Source: an uncultured Chryseobacterium sp.
GTDB lineage: Bacteria > Bacteroidota > Bacteroidia > Flavobacteriales > Weeksellaceae
NCBI GenBank assembly: GCA_913774355.1
Contig: CAJYGB010000012.1
Coordinates: 1 to 47,166 of the forward strand
Reading direction: 5' to 3'
Length of the DNA: 47,166 nucleotides
The notes beneath the pieces are model-generated. The model made no database searches. It saw nothing but the letters and a program-made list of their open reading frames with translations, and was not told where the DNA came from. A program made the position numbers and the translations under genes. Positions 1 to 9,000 of this stretch are shown in pieces (positions within the stretch are counted from its first letter, which is position 1; each line of letters opens with the position of its first letter).

Positions 1-228
1 TGGACAATGCCGTGATAGAGAATTTCTTCGGGACGTTAAAATCTGAGATGTTTTACACCAGGAAATTCAAAACCATTAACGAATTGAAAAAAGAAATAAA
101 AGAATATATCAACTACTACAACAACGACAGAATAAGACTTAATCTAAAAGGAAAGAGCCCGGTAATGTACCGAACTCTTTCATCTAATAATATTGTTTAA
201 TTTTGTCTAAACTTTTGGGTGCAGTCTA
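1..228 (+). mobile_element. IS3-family (IS150-like) insertion sequence, right end only
   Basis: Only the 3' part of the element lies in the window. It holds the end of the transposase gene and a terminal inverted repeat at about 205-228. Read on the opposite strand the repeat begins TAGACTGCACCCAAAAG, which resembles the TGTACTGCACCC end known from IS150-type elements. The exact outer boundary (227-230) and the target duplication cannot be fixed without the left end. The element stops about 20 bp from the nadA stop codon, so it sits just behind that gene, where a nadA terminator would be expected. Confidence 0.8.
3..200 (+). CDS. IS3-family transposase OrfB, C-terminal fragment
   Basis: The open frame enters from the left edge, so the start is missing. 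It begins D-N-A-V-I-E-N-F-F-G-T-L-K-S-E. The Glu at residue 6 of the fragment is the last acid of the DDE catalytic triad, and the Lys seven residues later is the usual partner in IS3-family integrase cores. The tail (YINYYNNDRIRLNLKGKSP, then Y) is the standard IS150-type ending. The enzyme cuts and joins the ends of its own element. Whether the complete transposase is intact cannot be judged from here. Confidence 0.88.
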   Translation, partial: DNAVIENFFGTLKSEMFYTRKFKTINELKKEIKEYINYYNNDRIRLNLKGKSPVMYRTLSSNNIV

Positions 229-248
229 AAAAAAAACAGTGCTTTCTT

Positions 249-1268
249 TTATTTTATACTCTTCGAAAGATCCAGCATCGCTTCAATCGGCTTTAATGCT
301 TTTAGCCTTAATTCTTCATCAATAATTATTTCGGGAAGTTCGTACTTCATACACAGATAAAGCTTTTCCATCGTATTGCGTTTCATGTAGAAACATTCGG
401 AGCAGTTGCAGGTTTCGTCAAAAACGAGTGCCGGGATCAGTTCCTTATGAGGCGCACGCTTTTTCATTTCGTGTAAAATTCCTTCTTCCGTAGCGATGAT
501 AAATTTCTGGCAGTCGTCCTGTTCCACGTAATTCAGCAGGGCAGAAGTGGAGCCGATAAAATGGGCCAGCTTCAGAACCGCTTCTTCACTTTCCGGGTGG
601 GCAATCAGTTTCGCATCCGGGTTATCAGCAAGCTGTTTGGCAATCCTCTCCATGGAAAAAGCTTCGTGGACAATGCAGCTTCCGTCCCAAAGGATCATGT
701 CGCGTCCCGTTTTCTGCGACAGGTATCTTCCTAAATTTTTATCCGGAGCAAAAATAATCGGGCGGTCTTTCGGCAGGGCTTCGATTACCGTTTCTGCATT
801 GGAGCTGGTAACGATAATATCACTTTCAGCCTTGGTTTCTGCGTTACAGTTAATATAAGTTGCCACCAGTGCATCCGGGTGCTGCTCGCGCATTTTTCTT
901 AATCCTTCTCCCGAACAGCCGTCTGCCAAAGAGCATCCTGCCATCGTATCCGGAAGAACCACTTTCTTGGTCGGATTTAAAATTTTTGCAGCTTCCGCCA
1001 TGAAATGCACACCGCAGAATACGATCATATCTGCATTGGTATCTTTTGCCTGTCTTGCCAGCTGCAGGGAATCCCCTAAGAAATCAGCGATATCCTGAAT
1101 TTCTCCCGGCTGGTAATAATGGGCCAGAATTACGGCGTTTTTTTCTTCTTTCAGCTTGAGAATCGCTTTTACGAGTTCTTCGCCTTCAGGAATAATCAGG
1201 TCTTTGATATCTAAAAATCCCCTTACCGGAATTGCAGATTTCGCTTTTTCTAATGTTTCGGTACTCAT
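249..1268 (-). CDS. nadA: Quinolinate synthase NadA
   Basis: NadA condenses iminoaspartate (made by NadB) with dihydroxyacetone phosphate to give quinolinate in de novo NAD synthesis, using a [4Fe-4S] cluster. Visible signatures are HYYQPGEIQDIADFLGDSL near residue 50, AGCSLADG, WDGSCIVHEAF, and CNCSECFYMKRNT near the C-terminus. From the ATG at 1268 the probable cluster ligands are Cys112, Cys198 and Cys292, spaced as in characterised NadA proteins. I chose this ATG over an in-frame GTG six bases upstream because GAGGTGG precedes it closely; the protein is then 339 aa, normal for the family. It lies about 90 bp after gmk on the same strand, so co-transcription is plausible. No nadB or nadC is in the window. 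Confidence 0.96.
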   Translation of the reverse strand: MSTETLEKAKSAIPVRGFLDIKDLIIPEGEELVKAILKLKEEKNAVILAHYYQPGEIQDIADFLGDSLQLARQAKDTNADMIVFCGVHFMAEAAKILNPTKKVVLPDTMAGCSLADGCSGEGLRKMREQHPDALVATYINCNAETKAESDIIVTSSNAETVIEALPKDRPIIFAPDKNLGRYLSQKTGRDMILWDGSCIVHEAFSMERIAKQLADNPDAKLIAHPESEEAVLKLAHFIGSTSALLNYVEQDDCQKFIIATEEGILHEMKKRAPHKELIPALVFDETCNCSECFYMKRNTMEKLYLCMKYELPEIIIDEELRLKALKPIEAMLDLSKSIK

Positions 1269-1356
1269 ATCCACCTCAATGTTTTTATCGTTAACATCAG
1301 AAATTAAAATTCGGAAGCAGGAAAAGCGTATCTTTTACATTTCCAGCAGCCTTTCT

Positions 1357-1923
1357 TTAATTTCTGATAAAATGTTGTATTAAACTTTCGATTTCTTTTT
1401 TTGCTTCGTCCAGATCGGCATTGATCACGATCTTATCAAATTCCCCGGCATAAGACATCTCTTCTTCTGCCTTGGCTACACGGATTTTAATGGTTTCCGC
1501 ATCGTCCGTCCCTCTGGAGGTCAGCCTTCTTTCCAGTTCCTCAATGGAAGGCGGTTCGATGAAAATGGAAAGCGCCTGCTCCCCGAAATATTTCTTCAGG
1601 GAAATACCGCCTTTTACATCCACATCAAAGATCACGGTTTTGCCCTGGTTCCAGATCTTTTCCACTTCAGATTTCAGGGTTCCGTAATATTTGTCAGTAT
1701 AGACTTCCTCGAATTCCACAAACGCGTCCTCGGAAATTTTCTGCCTGAATTCATCCGGGGTCAGAAAATGATAATCCACGGCATGCACTTCGCTGCCTCT
1801 TGGCTTCCTGGTGGTACATGAAATAGAGAACTGTAATTCATCAAAAACCTGCAGAGCGTGTTTTACCAATGTTGTTTTGCCGCTTCCCGATGGCGCTGAA
1901 AATATGATAACTTTATTGTTCAA
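1357..1923 (-). CDS. gmk: Guanylate kinase
   Basis: Gmk phosphorylates GMP to GDP with ATP. The 188-aa protein shows the P-loop SAPSGSGKTT (residues 9-18), the GMP-binding stretch SCTTRKPRGSE (about 35-45) followed by VDYHF, and a lid-like SRGTDD near 136-141; the length is typical. The start codon is TTG (MNNKVIIFSAPSG). No ATG is available because an in-frame TAA lies two codons upstream. The TTG sits inside a TTCAAAGTTTA motif that recurs inverted about 70 bp upstream. It follows yicC by 87 bp; a yicC-gmk pair is common in Bacteroidetes. Confidence 0.96.
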   Translation of the reverse strand: MNNKVIIFSAPSGSGKTTLVKHALQVFDELQFSISCTTRKPRGSEVHAVDYHFLTPDEFRQKISEDAFVEFEEVYTDKYYGTLKSEVEKIWNQGKTVIFDVDVKGGISLKKYFGEQALSIFIEPPSIEELERRLTSRGTDDAETIKIRVAKAEEEMSYAGEFDKIVINADLDEAKKEIESLIQHFIRN

Positions 1924-2008
1924 AGTTTATGGTTTAAATTTAAATTCGTTATTTAAAGATCATTTGTTTCAAAGGGGTCAACCTTGAATATTAAACATTA
2001 AACTTTGA
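1919..2008. repeat. Inverted repeat between yicC and gmk
   Basis: TTCAAAGTTTATGGTTTAA (1919-1937) is the near-exact inverse of TTAAACATTAAACTTTGAA (about 1990-2008), with one extra base in one arm. It fills almost the whole yicC-gmk gap and includes the gmk TTG start codon. It could be a dispersed AAAGTTTA-type repeat or an RNA hairpin at the gmk translation start. Confidence 0.6.
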
Positions 2009-2010
2009 AT

Positions 2011-2868
2011 TTAAAGCACATTTAACGTCTGTTCTTTAATTTTTTCCAGATCATCCTTCATCATCACTACCAGTTTCTGGATGGCAGCATGATTTGCTTT
2101 GGAACCCAGTGTGTTGATTTCACGGCCGATTTCCTGGGAAATAAACCCAAGTTTTTTTCCGTTAAAATCCTCATTGTCCATCACTTCCTTATAATATTTT
2201 AAATGCTGGGCAAGCCTTACTTTTTCTTCTGAAATATCCAGTTTTTCAGTAAAATAAGCCATTTCCTGGTAAAAACGGGTTTCATCCACATTTTCAAATT
2301 CTTTCAATGACTTCTGGTAACGCTCCTTTACGGCAACGATTCGCTCTTCTTCAAAAGGAACCACTTCGGAGAGATTTTTTTCAATGTTCTGAAGGTTTCT
2401 TTCCAGCTCTTCGTGAAGGATATTGCCTTCCGTCTTTCTGAACTCTTCAAAACGGTCGACCGCCGCATGTACGATTTTCGCCAATGCTTCCCATTCGCCT
2501 TCGGAAAGCTCGTCGGGTCTTGAAGTAATCGCATCCGGAAACCGTACCGCCATTTTCAGGTATTCAAAATCGGGACCGTCGGAGGCAACGTTTTTAAGCT
2601 CGGTGATATAAGAATCAATCAGGCTTTTGTTGATTTTTACATCGGTAGACTCTTCCAGGTTCTCCAGGTTGACATAGCAGTCTACCTTTCCGCGGATAAT
2701 CCGGTCGTTAAGAATCTTTCGGATCTCGAATTCCTTCTCTTTGTACCGGAGCGGAATTTTGATATTCAAATCGAAGCTTTTACTGTTCAGCGATTTGATA
2801 TCGATCGTGATCTTTTTCCCTTCAAAAACACCTTCGGCTCTACCAAAGCCGGTCATTGATAAAATCAT
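2011..2868 (-). CDS. yicC: YicC-family endoribonuclease
   Basis: This 285-aa protein matches the YicC family: an N-terminal YicC-like region starting MILSMTGFGRAEG, and a C-terminal DUF1732 part with GREINTLGSKANHAAIQK and a mostly acidic helical tail. E. coli YicC is an RNA endonuclease; the physiological role in Flavobacteriia is not established. The middle (about residues 110-230) is rich in Glu and Lys and probably coiled-coil. A TATCTTTG element lies 17 bp before the ATG, so the yicC-gmk-nadA group probably starts here. Confidence 0.93.
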   Translation of the reverse strand: MILSMTGFGRAEGVFEGKKITIDIKSLNSKSFDLNIKIPLRYKEKEFEIRKILNDRIIRGKVDCYVNLENLEESTDVKINKSLIDSYITELKNVASDGPDFEYLKMAVRFPDAITSRPDELSEGEWEALAKIVHAAVDRFEEFRKTEGNILHEELERNLQNIEKNLSEVVPFEEERIVAVKERYQKSLKEFENVDETRFYQEMAYFTEKLDISEEKVRLAQHLKYYKEVMDNEDFNGKKLGFISQEIGREINTLGSKANHAAIQKLVVMMKDDLEKIKEQTLNVL

Positions 2869-2885
2869 AGTTTTTTATTGTAGTA

Positions 2886-2893
2886 CAAAGATA
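2886..2893 (-). promoter_or_regulatory. TAnnTTTG promoter element for yicC
   Basis: TATCTTTG on the minus strand exactly fits the Bacteroidetes -7 consensus, 17 nt before the yicC ATG. I see no TTG at the ideal upstream distance, so only the -7 half is supported. Confidence 0.6.
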
Positions 2894-2968
2894 AACATTT
2901 AAGTCTATAGTTTATTACATCCACAATCCGGAAGCTTAATGTAGAAAGTAAGATGGTTAAGGATATTT

Positions 2969-3090
2969 AACCATTAAGATTTGATGAAGGCATAAAGAAA
3001 TATTAAGTTGAGCATTGCTTTAAGCATAATGCTTATAAAGCCTATTTGATTTTTCCTAACAAAATTTAACCCCTTCATTTCTTAACGGTT
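2969..3090. repeat. About 120-bp dispersed element with terminal inverted repeats, copy 1
   Basis: It starts AACCATTAAGATTT and ends ATTTCTTAACGGTT, which inverted matches the start at about 11 of 14 positions. Inside are ATATTAAGTTGAG and ATGCTTATAAA, both found again in the copy at 4122-4242 and, diverged, in the inverted copy at 5907-6034. It makes up much of the 335-bp yicC-miaA spacer. No protein is encoded. Confidence 0.72.
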
Positions 3091-3171
3091 TAATGGCAAA
3101 AGGTTTTTAGGATTATTCTGTAAACTTTTAAATAGCTAAACAACGAAAGTCCTTTGCTTTTTTGCAGTATA

Positions 3172-3199
3172 TTGAAATAATCTCATTTTCGTAAATTTG
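3172..3199 (+). promoter_or_regulatory. Promoter of miaA (TTG-N17-TAAATTTG)
   Basis: TTG at 3172-3174 and TAAATTTG at 3192-3199 have the 17-bp spacing expected of a Bacteroidetes -33/-7 promoter. The -7 box ends only 4 nt before the GTG start of miaA, so the transcript should have essentially no 5' leader. Confidence 0.68.
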
Positions 3200-3203
3200 C
3201 CCT

Positions 3204-4130
3204 GTGAAAAGGAAAAATTTAATTTCTGTGGTAGGGCCTACTGGAATCGGGAAAACAAGACTGGCCATCGATCTGGCTAAATACTTCAGTACCGAAATTG
3301 TTTCCTGCGATTCGAGGCAGTTTTTCAGGGAAATGAAAATCGGAACGGCTTCCCCATCAGCGGAAGAACTGGCAGAGGCTCCGCACCATTTTATCGGTAA
3401 TCTTTCGGTGGAAGATTATTATTCCATCGGGCAATATGAAGAAGATGCCTTAAAAAAACTTAACGAACTTTTTAAAGATCGTGATATTGTTATTTTGGTG
3501 GGCGGAAGCATGATGTATGAAAAAGCAGTGATCGAAGGACTGAACGACCTGCCGGAAGCCAATGAAGAAAACCAAAAGAAATTACAGGCTATTTTTGATA
3601 ATGAAGGCATTGAAAAACTTCAGAAACTGTTGAAGGAACTCGACCCGGAATATTTTGCTGTCGTCGATTTTCACAACCACAGAAGGCTGCTGCGTGCCAT
3701 TGATGTGATCTGGCAAACGGATAGGAAATATTCCGAACAGATTGCCGTTTCACAGGATTCCAGAGATTTCAGGACCATCCGAATCGGCATCGAAGCAAAT
3801 AAGGAAGAACTGTACGGCAGAATTAACAGAAGGGTGGACCTGATGATGGAAAACGGTTTACTGGAAGAAGCCAGAAGTTTAGAAAAATTCAAACATTTAA
3901 CAGCTTTAAACACGGTGGGTTATGCTGAATTGTTTAACTATTTCGATGGAGAATGGGATCTGGATTTTGCTGTCTCCGAAATCAAGAAAAACAGCCGGAG
4001 ATACGCCAAACGACAGCTTACCTGGTACCGGAAAGCCGATGATATTCACTATCTGCCGTTGGGATATGCTCGGGAGGATTTTGATGGTTTAGTTAATTAT
4101 ATTAAAGAACAGATTAATTTAAACCATTAA
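3204..4130 (+). CDS. miaA: tRNA dimethylallyltransferase MiaA
   Basis: MiaA transfers a dimethylallyl group to N6 of A37 in tRNAs that read codons starting with U. The 308-aa protein shows the P-loop GPTGIGKT (residues 11-18), the conserved CDSRQFF and KIGTASPS region, and a Gly-rich VGGSMMYEKAVIEG segment. The start is GTG; the next Met lies beyond the P-loop and would remove it, so GTG is nearly certain. The last codons AAC CAT TAA are part of the terminal repeat of the element at 4122-4242, so the repeat supplies the stop codon. It is a single gene facing away from yicC. Confidence 0.96.
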   Translation: MKRKNLISVVGPTGIGKTRLAIDLAKYFSTEIVSCDSRQFFREMKIGTASPSAEELAEAPHHFIGNLSVEDYYSIGQYEEDALKKLNELFKDRDIVILVGGSMMYEKAVIEGLNDLPEANEENQKKLQAIFDNEGIEKLQKLLKELDPEYFAVVDFHNHRRLLRAIDVIWQTDRKYSEQIAVSQDSRDFRTIRIGIEANKEELYGRINRRVDLMMENGLLEEARSLEKFKHLTALNTVGYAELFNYFDGEWDLDFAVSEIKKNSRRYAKRQLTWYRKADDIHYLPLGYAREDFDGLVNYIKEQINLNH

Positions 4131-4242
4131 GATTTGATCTAGGAATTTAGAATATTAAGTTGAGTTCCGCTTTAAAAACAATGCTTATAAAATCTATCAG
4201 ATTTTCTTAATGAAGCAACCACTTAACGAAATCTTAATGCTT
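4122..4242. repeat. About 120-bp dispersed element with terminal inverted repeats, copy 2
   Basis: The left end AACCATTAAGATTT (4122-4135) and right end AAATCTTAATGCTT (4229-4242) are inverted repeats matching at 13 of 14 positions. The interior shares ATATTAAGTTGAG and ATGCTTATAAAA with copy 1. The left end overlaps the last three codons of miaA, including its stop. Confidence 0.78.
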
Positions 4243-4299
4243 CAAATAAAAAATGCAGTCCCGAAAGACCGCATTACGAACAATATAATTTAAAAGTGA

Positions 4300-5712
4300 T
4301 TATTTCCAGCCGCCTCCCAGTGCCCGGTACAGGTCTACGATGCTGCTCAGTCTTTGTCTTTTTACAGAGGCCAGATTCAGTTCAGCCTGTAAAGAATTCC
4401 CCTGAGCGGTAATCACTTCCAGATAATTCGCCAGTCCGCCTTTGTAGAGCATTTCGGCACTTTTGATTCCGTTTTTTAAAGTGGTTACCTGCTCGGAGGC
4501 TTTCTGTTCCTGAATTTTTAGGTTCTCGTTGGAAACCAGGGCGTCAGAAACTTCACCAACGGCATTCAGAACAGACTGACGGAAAGCCAGAACGTTTTTC
4601 TCACGCTGTATCTTAGCAACATTCAGGTTTGTTTTCAGCTGCCTTTTTTGGAAGACCGGCTGAGTAATTCCTCCAAGCACCGAACCGAATAAAGAAGCCG
4701 GAATCTGGAACCAGTTGTCAATCTTAAATGAATTCACGCCGCCATTGGCTGTAATCCGCAAAGCCGGATACATATTGGCCTGGGCAATACCCACCAGTGC
4801 GTTCGATTCCAGCAGCACCAGTTCCTGCTGGCGGACATCCGGACGGCGGCTGACCATTGCGGCCGGAAGCCCTGCGGAAATATCCTGTGGCAAAGAGGTT
4901 TCGAACATTTCGATCGTCCGCTCTATTTTCCCTGGATTTTCCCCGACCAAAATACTCAAAGCATTTTCCTGAACGGCAATATTCTGTTCAAGCTGGGTAA
5001 TCAGGAGTTCGGTAGACTGCTTCTGCGCGGTCGCCTGCTGAACGCCAAGGGAAGTCGTGTCACCACTTTGCCACATCTTTTCCGTGATGGATAAGGTATT
5101 TGTACTGAGCTCCAGATTCGATTTTGCAATCTGCAGCTGCTTATCGAGCATCAGTAAATTGTAATAACCCTGAGCAATAGCCGCCACCACCTGGGTTTGA
5201 ATGGCTTTCGTGGCTTCATAAGTTTGCAGGTACTGCATTCTGGAAACTTCCTGCTGGTTTTTAATTTTTCCCCAGATGTCGGCTTCCCAGGATAAATTAA
5301 ATGCGGCATTATAATCTTCCACATGATTCTGTCCTAAGAACAAATTCAGGCTTTGTCCGTTCATGCTATTCTTAGACGGCTTCGAGATCTGCGCGGAGAC
5401 ACCGAACCCAACATCCGGATACTGAAGGTATTTTGCTTGCTTCAGTTTTTCCTGTGATGCGGCTACCTGTTTCAGGGCGATCTGAAGATCGTAATTGTTT
5501 TTGATCCCTTTTTCGATCAGCCTTTGCAAAATGGGATCGCTGAAAAACTGCTTCCATTCGAGGTCGGCCACACTGGCGGTATCGGCAGTGGCGGTGTACG
5601 CAAATTTCTCCGGCAGCTCGGGCTTCGGCTCCTGGTAGGCTAGTTTCGACACGCAGGAGACCGAACCGAGAGCCAGTCCGAAAGTGATGATGATATTTTT
5701 TATTCTTTTCAT
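4300..5712 (-). CDS. Outer-membrane efflux channel, TolC/OprM family
   Basis: This is the outer-membrane factor of a tripartite RND pump, forming the exit duct. It is 470 aa, normal for OprM/NodT-type proteins. A signal peptide ends at a Cys near residue 20 (LALGSVSC), suggesting a lipid anchor, although the lipobox is loose. Two outer-membrane-efflux repeats follow; ARRPD-type text (AMVSRRPDVRQQELVLL) and LGGGW at the C-terminus are typical. It is the last gene of the tetR-MFP-RND-OMF series, 354 bp after the pump gene; the spacer contains a dispersed repeat. Substrates cannot be read from sequence. Confidence 0.94.
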   Translation of the reverse strand: MKRIKNIIITFGLALGSVSCVSKLAYQEPKPELPEKFAYTATADTASVADLEWKQFFSDPILQRLIEKGIKNNYDLQIALKQVAASQEKLKQAKYLQYPDVGFGVSAQISKPSKNSMNGQSLNLFLGQNHVEDYNAAFNLSWEADIWGKIKNQQEVSRMQYLQTYEATKAIQTQVVAAIAQGYYNLLMLDKQLQIAKSNLELSTNTLSITEKMWQSGDTTSLGVQQATAQKQSTELLITQLEQNIAVQENALSILVGENPGKIERTIEMFETSLPQDISAGLPAAMVSRRPDVRQQELVLLESNALVGIAQANMYPALRITANGGVNSFKIDNWFQIPASLFGSVLGGITQPVFQKRQLKTNLNVAKIQREKNVLAFRQSVLNAVGEVSDALVSNENLKIQEQKASEQVTTLKNGIKSAEMLYKGGLANYLEVITAQGNSLQAELNLASVKRQRLSSIVDLYRALGGGWK

Positions 5713-6066
5713 AGTTTTTTAAATTTTATTGATAACAAAATTTTGGAAAGATGTTGCTGGCGCAACTGTAATTTCCCACAGATTTCACAGATTATTGTGT
5801 TTATTTGTGACAATAGTTGTGGTTAAAATCCCAATTTTGTTATTCTTTCTTAATTAATACGTTGTTGGATCAGTTTAGCATCCGGCATTTCTGTTTTTCT
5901 TGATCCGAACCATTAAGAAAAATGAAGAGGTTAAGTTTTAGTTAAGTAAAATCAGATAGATTTTATAAAGTATGATGCTGGAAATACAGTTCATCTTAAT
6001 ATTCTTAATTTCTAAATGAGAATCTTAATGGTTCAAATTAAGTTGATTAAAGTCTTATATTTTTGA
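5713..6066. other. Spacer between RND pump and outer-membrane channel genes
   Basis: This 354-bp stretch has no credible gene. It holds CCCACAGATTTCACAGATT (5775-5793), which recurs with one change at 9461-9479, and the full terminal-repeat element at 5907-6034. For a gap inside an operon it is long and appears to have grown by repeat insertion. Confidence 0.7.
5907..6034. repeat. About 128-bp dispersed element with perfect 12-bp terminal inverted repeats, copy 3 (inverted)
   Basis: GAACCATTAAGA (5907-5918) and TCTTAATGGTTC (6023-6034) are perfect inverse copies. Read on the minus strand the interior (ATATTAAGATGAA, then TTTATAAAATCTAT, then CTGATTTT) aligns with copies 1 and 2. It lies between the pump and channel genes of the efflux operon. 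Confidence 0.82.
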
Positions 6067-9000
6067 TTAATGTGCTGGCGTTAAAAGTTCAGTTTCCAGT
6101 TTTTGTCTCTTGAGTCTTTTCTTTTTCCGGCTCGGCATTTTTTCATGCAGGTACTGGAAGATCACAAACATCACCGGAATAATAAAGATCCCGAATACAA
6201 CTCCCGTTAACATGCCTCCCACCGTACTGAACCCGATGGAATGGTTTCCTTTGGCAGAAGCACCCTGGGTGAAGACAAGCGGCAGCATTCCGACAATAAA
6301 GGCAAATGAAGTCATTAAAATCGGCCGCAGACGCAGTCTTGATGCCTGAAGCGCAGATTCCAGCAAACTTCTTCCGGCATTCCTTCTCTGTACGGCAAAT
6401 TCAACGATCAGGATGGCATTTTTTGCCAGTAATCCGACAAGCATGATCAATCCGACCTGAACGTAAATATTATTATCGATCCCGGCCAGTCCTGTGAAGG
6501 CAAATACTCCGAAAATCCCGGTTGGAATGGTTAAGATAACCGCAAACGGAAGAATATAACTTTCGTATTGGGCAGCCAGCAGAAAATATACGAACAAGAT
6601 ACTTAACATAAAGATAAATGCCGTTTGTCCACCGGTTTTGATCTCCTCGCGGGTAATTCCGGTCCATTCGTAGCCATAACCTCTCGGCAGCGACTTCTGC
6701 GCAACTTCTTCCACCGCTTTGATGGCATCCCCGGTACTGTAACCCGGCTTAGGCGTTCCGTTGATGGTAACGGCATTAAACAGGTTGTTTCTCGTCACGG
6801 TTTCAGGCCCGAAAGACCTTTTTAAAGTAACCAGTGTTTTTACGGGAACCATTTCGCCTGACTTGTTTTTAACATAAATCCCTTCCAGGGAGTTCGCATC
6901 GGTACGATACGGAATATCGGCCTGCGCCATCACCCGGTAATATTTTCCGAACCGGTTAAAGTCTGAAACGAAACTGCTTCCGTAGTAGATCTGCATCGTC
7001 TGCATCAGTTCGGTAATGGAAACGCCAAGCTGGTTTGCTTTATCATTATCAACCTCAATAGTGAACTGGGGATTTCCGGCAGCATAGGTCGTGAATGCGA
7101 AAGCGATTTCCGGACGTTTCATCAGTTCCCCGATAAACATCTGTGTGGTGGTTCCCAGCTGTTCCAATGAACCGTTGGTTTTATCCTGAAGCATAAACTC
7201 AAACCCCGAGACATTCCCAAATCCCTGAACGGTAGGGAAGTTGAAAAAGAAGGCGCTGGCATCTTTCACCTGCGAAACTTTCCCCGTAAGCCCGGCGGCA
7301 ATCTGGTCCGGATCGGTCACGGCACCGCGCTGGTCGTGGTCTTTCAGCTTGATAAATCCGGCAGAATACGGCGAAGCATTTGCGTTGCTGATGAAATTCA
7401 GTCCGTCTGCGACCCAAAGGTGGTTCTTCGCTTTTTCCCCATTAATGATCTTGTCGATCTGCTCGGTGGCACGGTGCGTTCTGTCCAGGGAGCTTCCAGG
7501 TGGCGTGTTTACTGCATAAAGAATGAAACCCTGGTCTTCGGTGGGAATAAACCCGGATGGTGCTTTTTTAATTAAGAAAATGCTTGCAGCAATCAGTAAG
7601 GCCAGTCCGCCCACGGCTACCCATTTATTTTTAATTAAAAATTTTAGGCTGTAGATGTATTTCCTGGTTAAATTATTAAAGCTGGTATTAAATGCATTGA
7701 AAAATCTGGCTCCGAAACCGGTCTTTTTACCGTGTTCCCCATGTTCCCCCTGAGGATCATTCAATAGCAAAGCACATAAGGCCGGACTTAGTGTTAATGC
7801 ATTGATGGCTGAAATCAGGATGGCAATGGCAAGGGTAAACGCGAACTGCCTGTAAAAAACACCCGCCGGACCCTGCATGAATCCTACTGGGATAAATACG
7901 GCACACATTACCAATGTAATGGAAATAATCGCTCCCGAAATTTCATTCATCGAGCTCATCGTGGCATGTTCTACCGGCATTCCCGTATGTTCCATTTTGG
8001 AGTGGACGGCTTCCACCACGACGATCGCATCATCCACGACAATACCGATAGCGAGCACCAGGGCGAAAAGCGTGAGCATATTGATGCTGAACCCGAAGAG
8101 GTTCAGGAAAAAGAATGTACCGATAATGGCTACCGGAACCGCAATGGCCGGGATTAAGGTAGACCTGAAATCCTGAAGGAAAATATATACCACGATAAAA
8201 ACAAGGATAAAGGCGATTACCAAAGTTTCTACTACCTGATGAATGGAAGCATCCAGGAAATCTTTCGAGTTGTACATAATAATTGGTTCTACGCCTTTCG
8301 GAAGGGTAGTCTTAAACTGATCCACCTGTCTTTCAATTTCAGTGAGGATTTCATTGGCGTTGGAGCCTGCCGTCTGCATAATGGCAAATCCGGATACCGG
8401 TTTTCCGTCGACTCTGTTGGCTGCGGTATAGGTGTACGAACCAAATTCTACTCTTGCCACGTCTCTCAGCCTGAGAAAAGAACCGTCGCTGTTGGCTTTG
8501 ATGGCTATATTTTCGTAGTCTTCGTTTTTGTTTAATTTCCCTTTGTATTTTAAAATATACTCGTAGGTTTCTTTGCTTCCCTGTCCCAGACGGCCCGGAG
8601 CTGCTTCCAGATTATGGTCTTTTACGGCGTTCAGCACTTCCTGTGGCGAAAGGTTGTTGGCCGCCAGACGGTCCGGCTTCAGCCAGAGCCGCATGGAATA
8701 GTCCCGTGTCCCGAAAACCTGGGCCTGGGCAACTCCCGGAATACGCTGGATCTGCGGAATAATATTGATCTTCAGATAATTCTGAAGAAATAGCTCATCA
8801 TATTGCTTGGGATCGTTGCTGGTAAGTCCCATAAACATAATCATGCTGTTCTGGACTTTCTGCGTGGAGATTCCCGCCTGCACCACTTCCTGGGGAAGCT
8901 GGCTCATGGCTTTGGAAACGCGGTTCTGGACGTTTACGGCGGCGTTATCCGGATCGGAGCCCTGCTTGAAGAAAACGCTTAAAGTCATCGTACCGTCGTT

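Noticed and set aside
2869..6066. CRISPR-like array from the repeated AACCATTAAGA motifs
   Set aside because: Only three widely separated copies in mixed orientation, spacers of irregular length filled with genes, and no cas genes.
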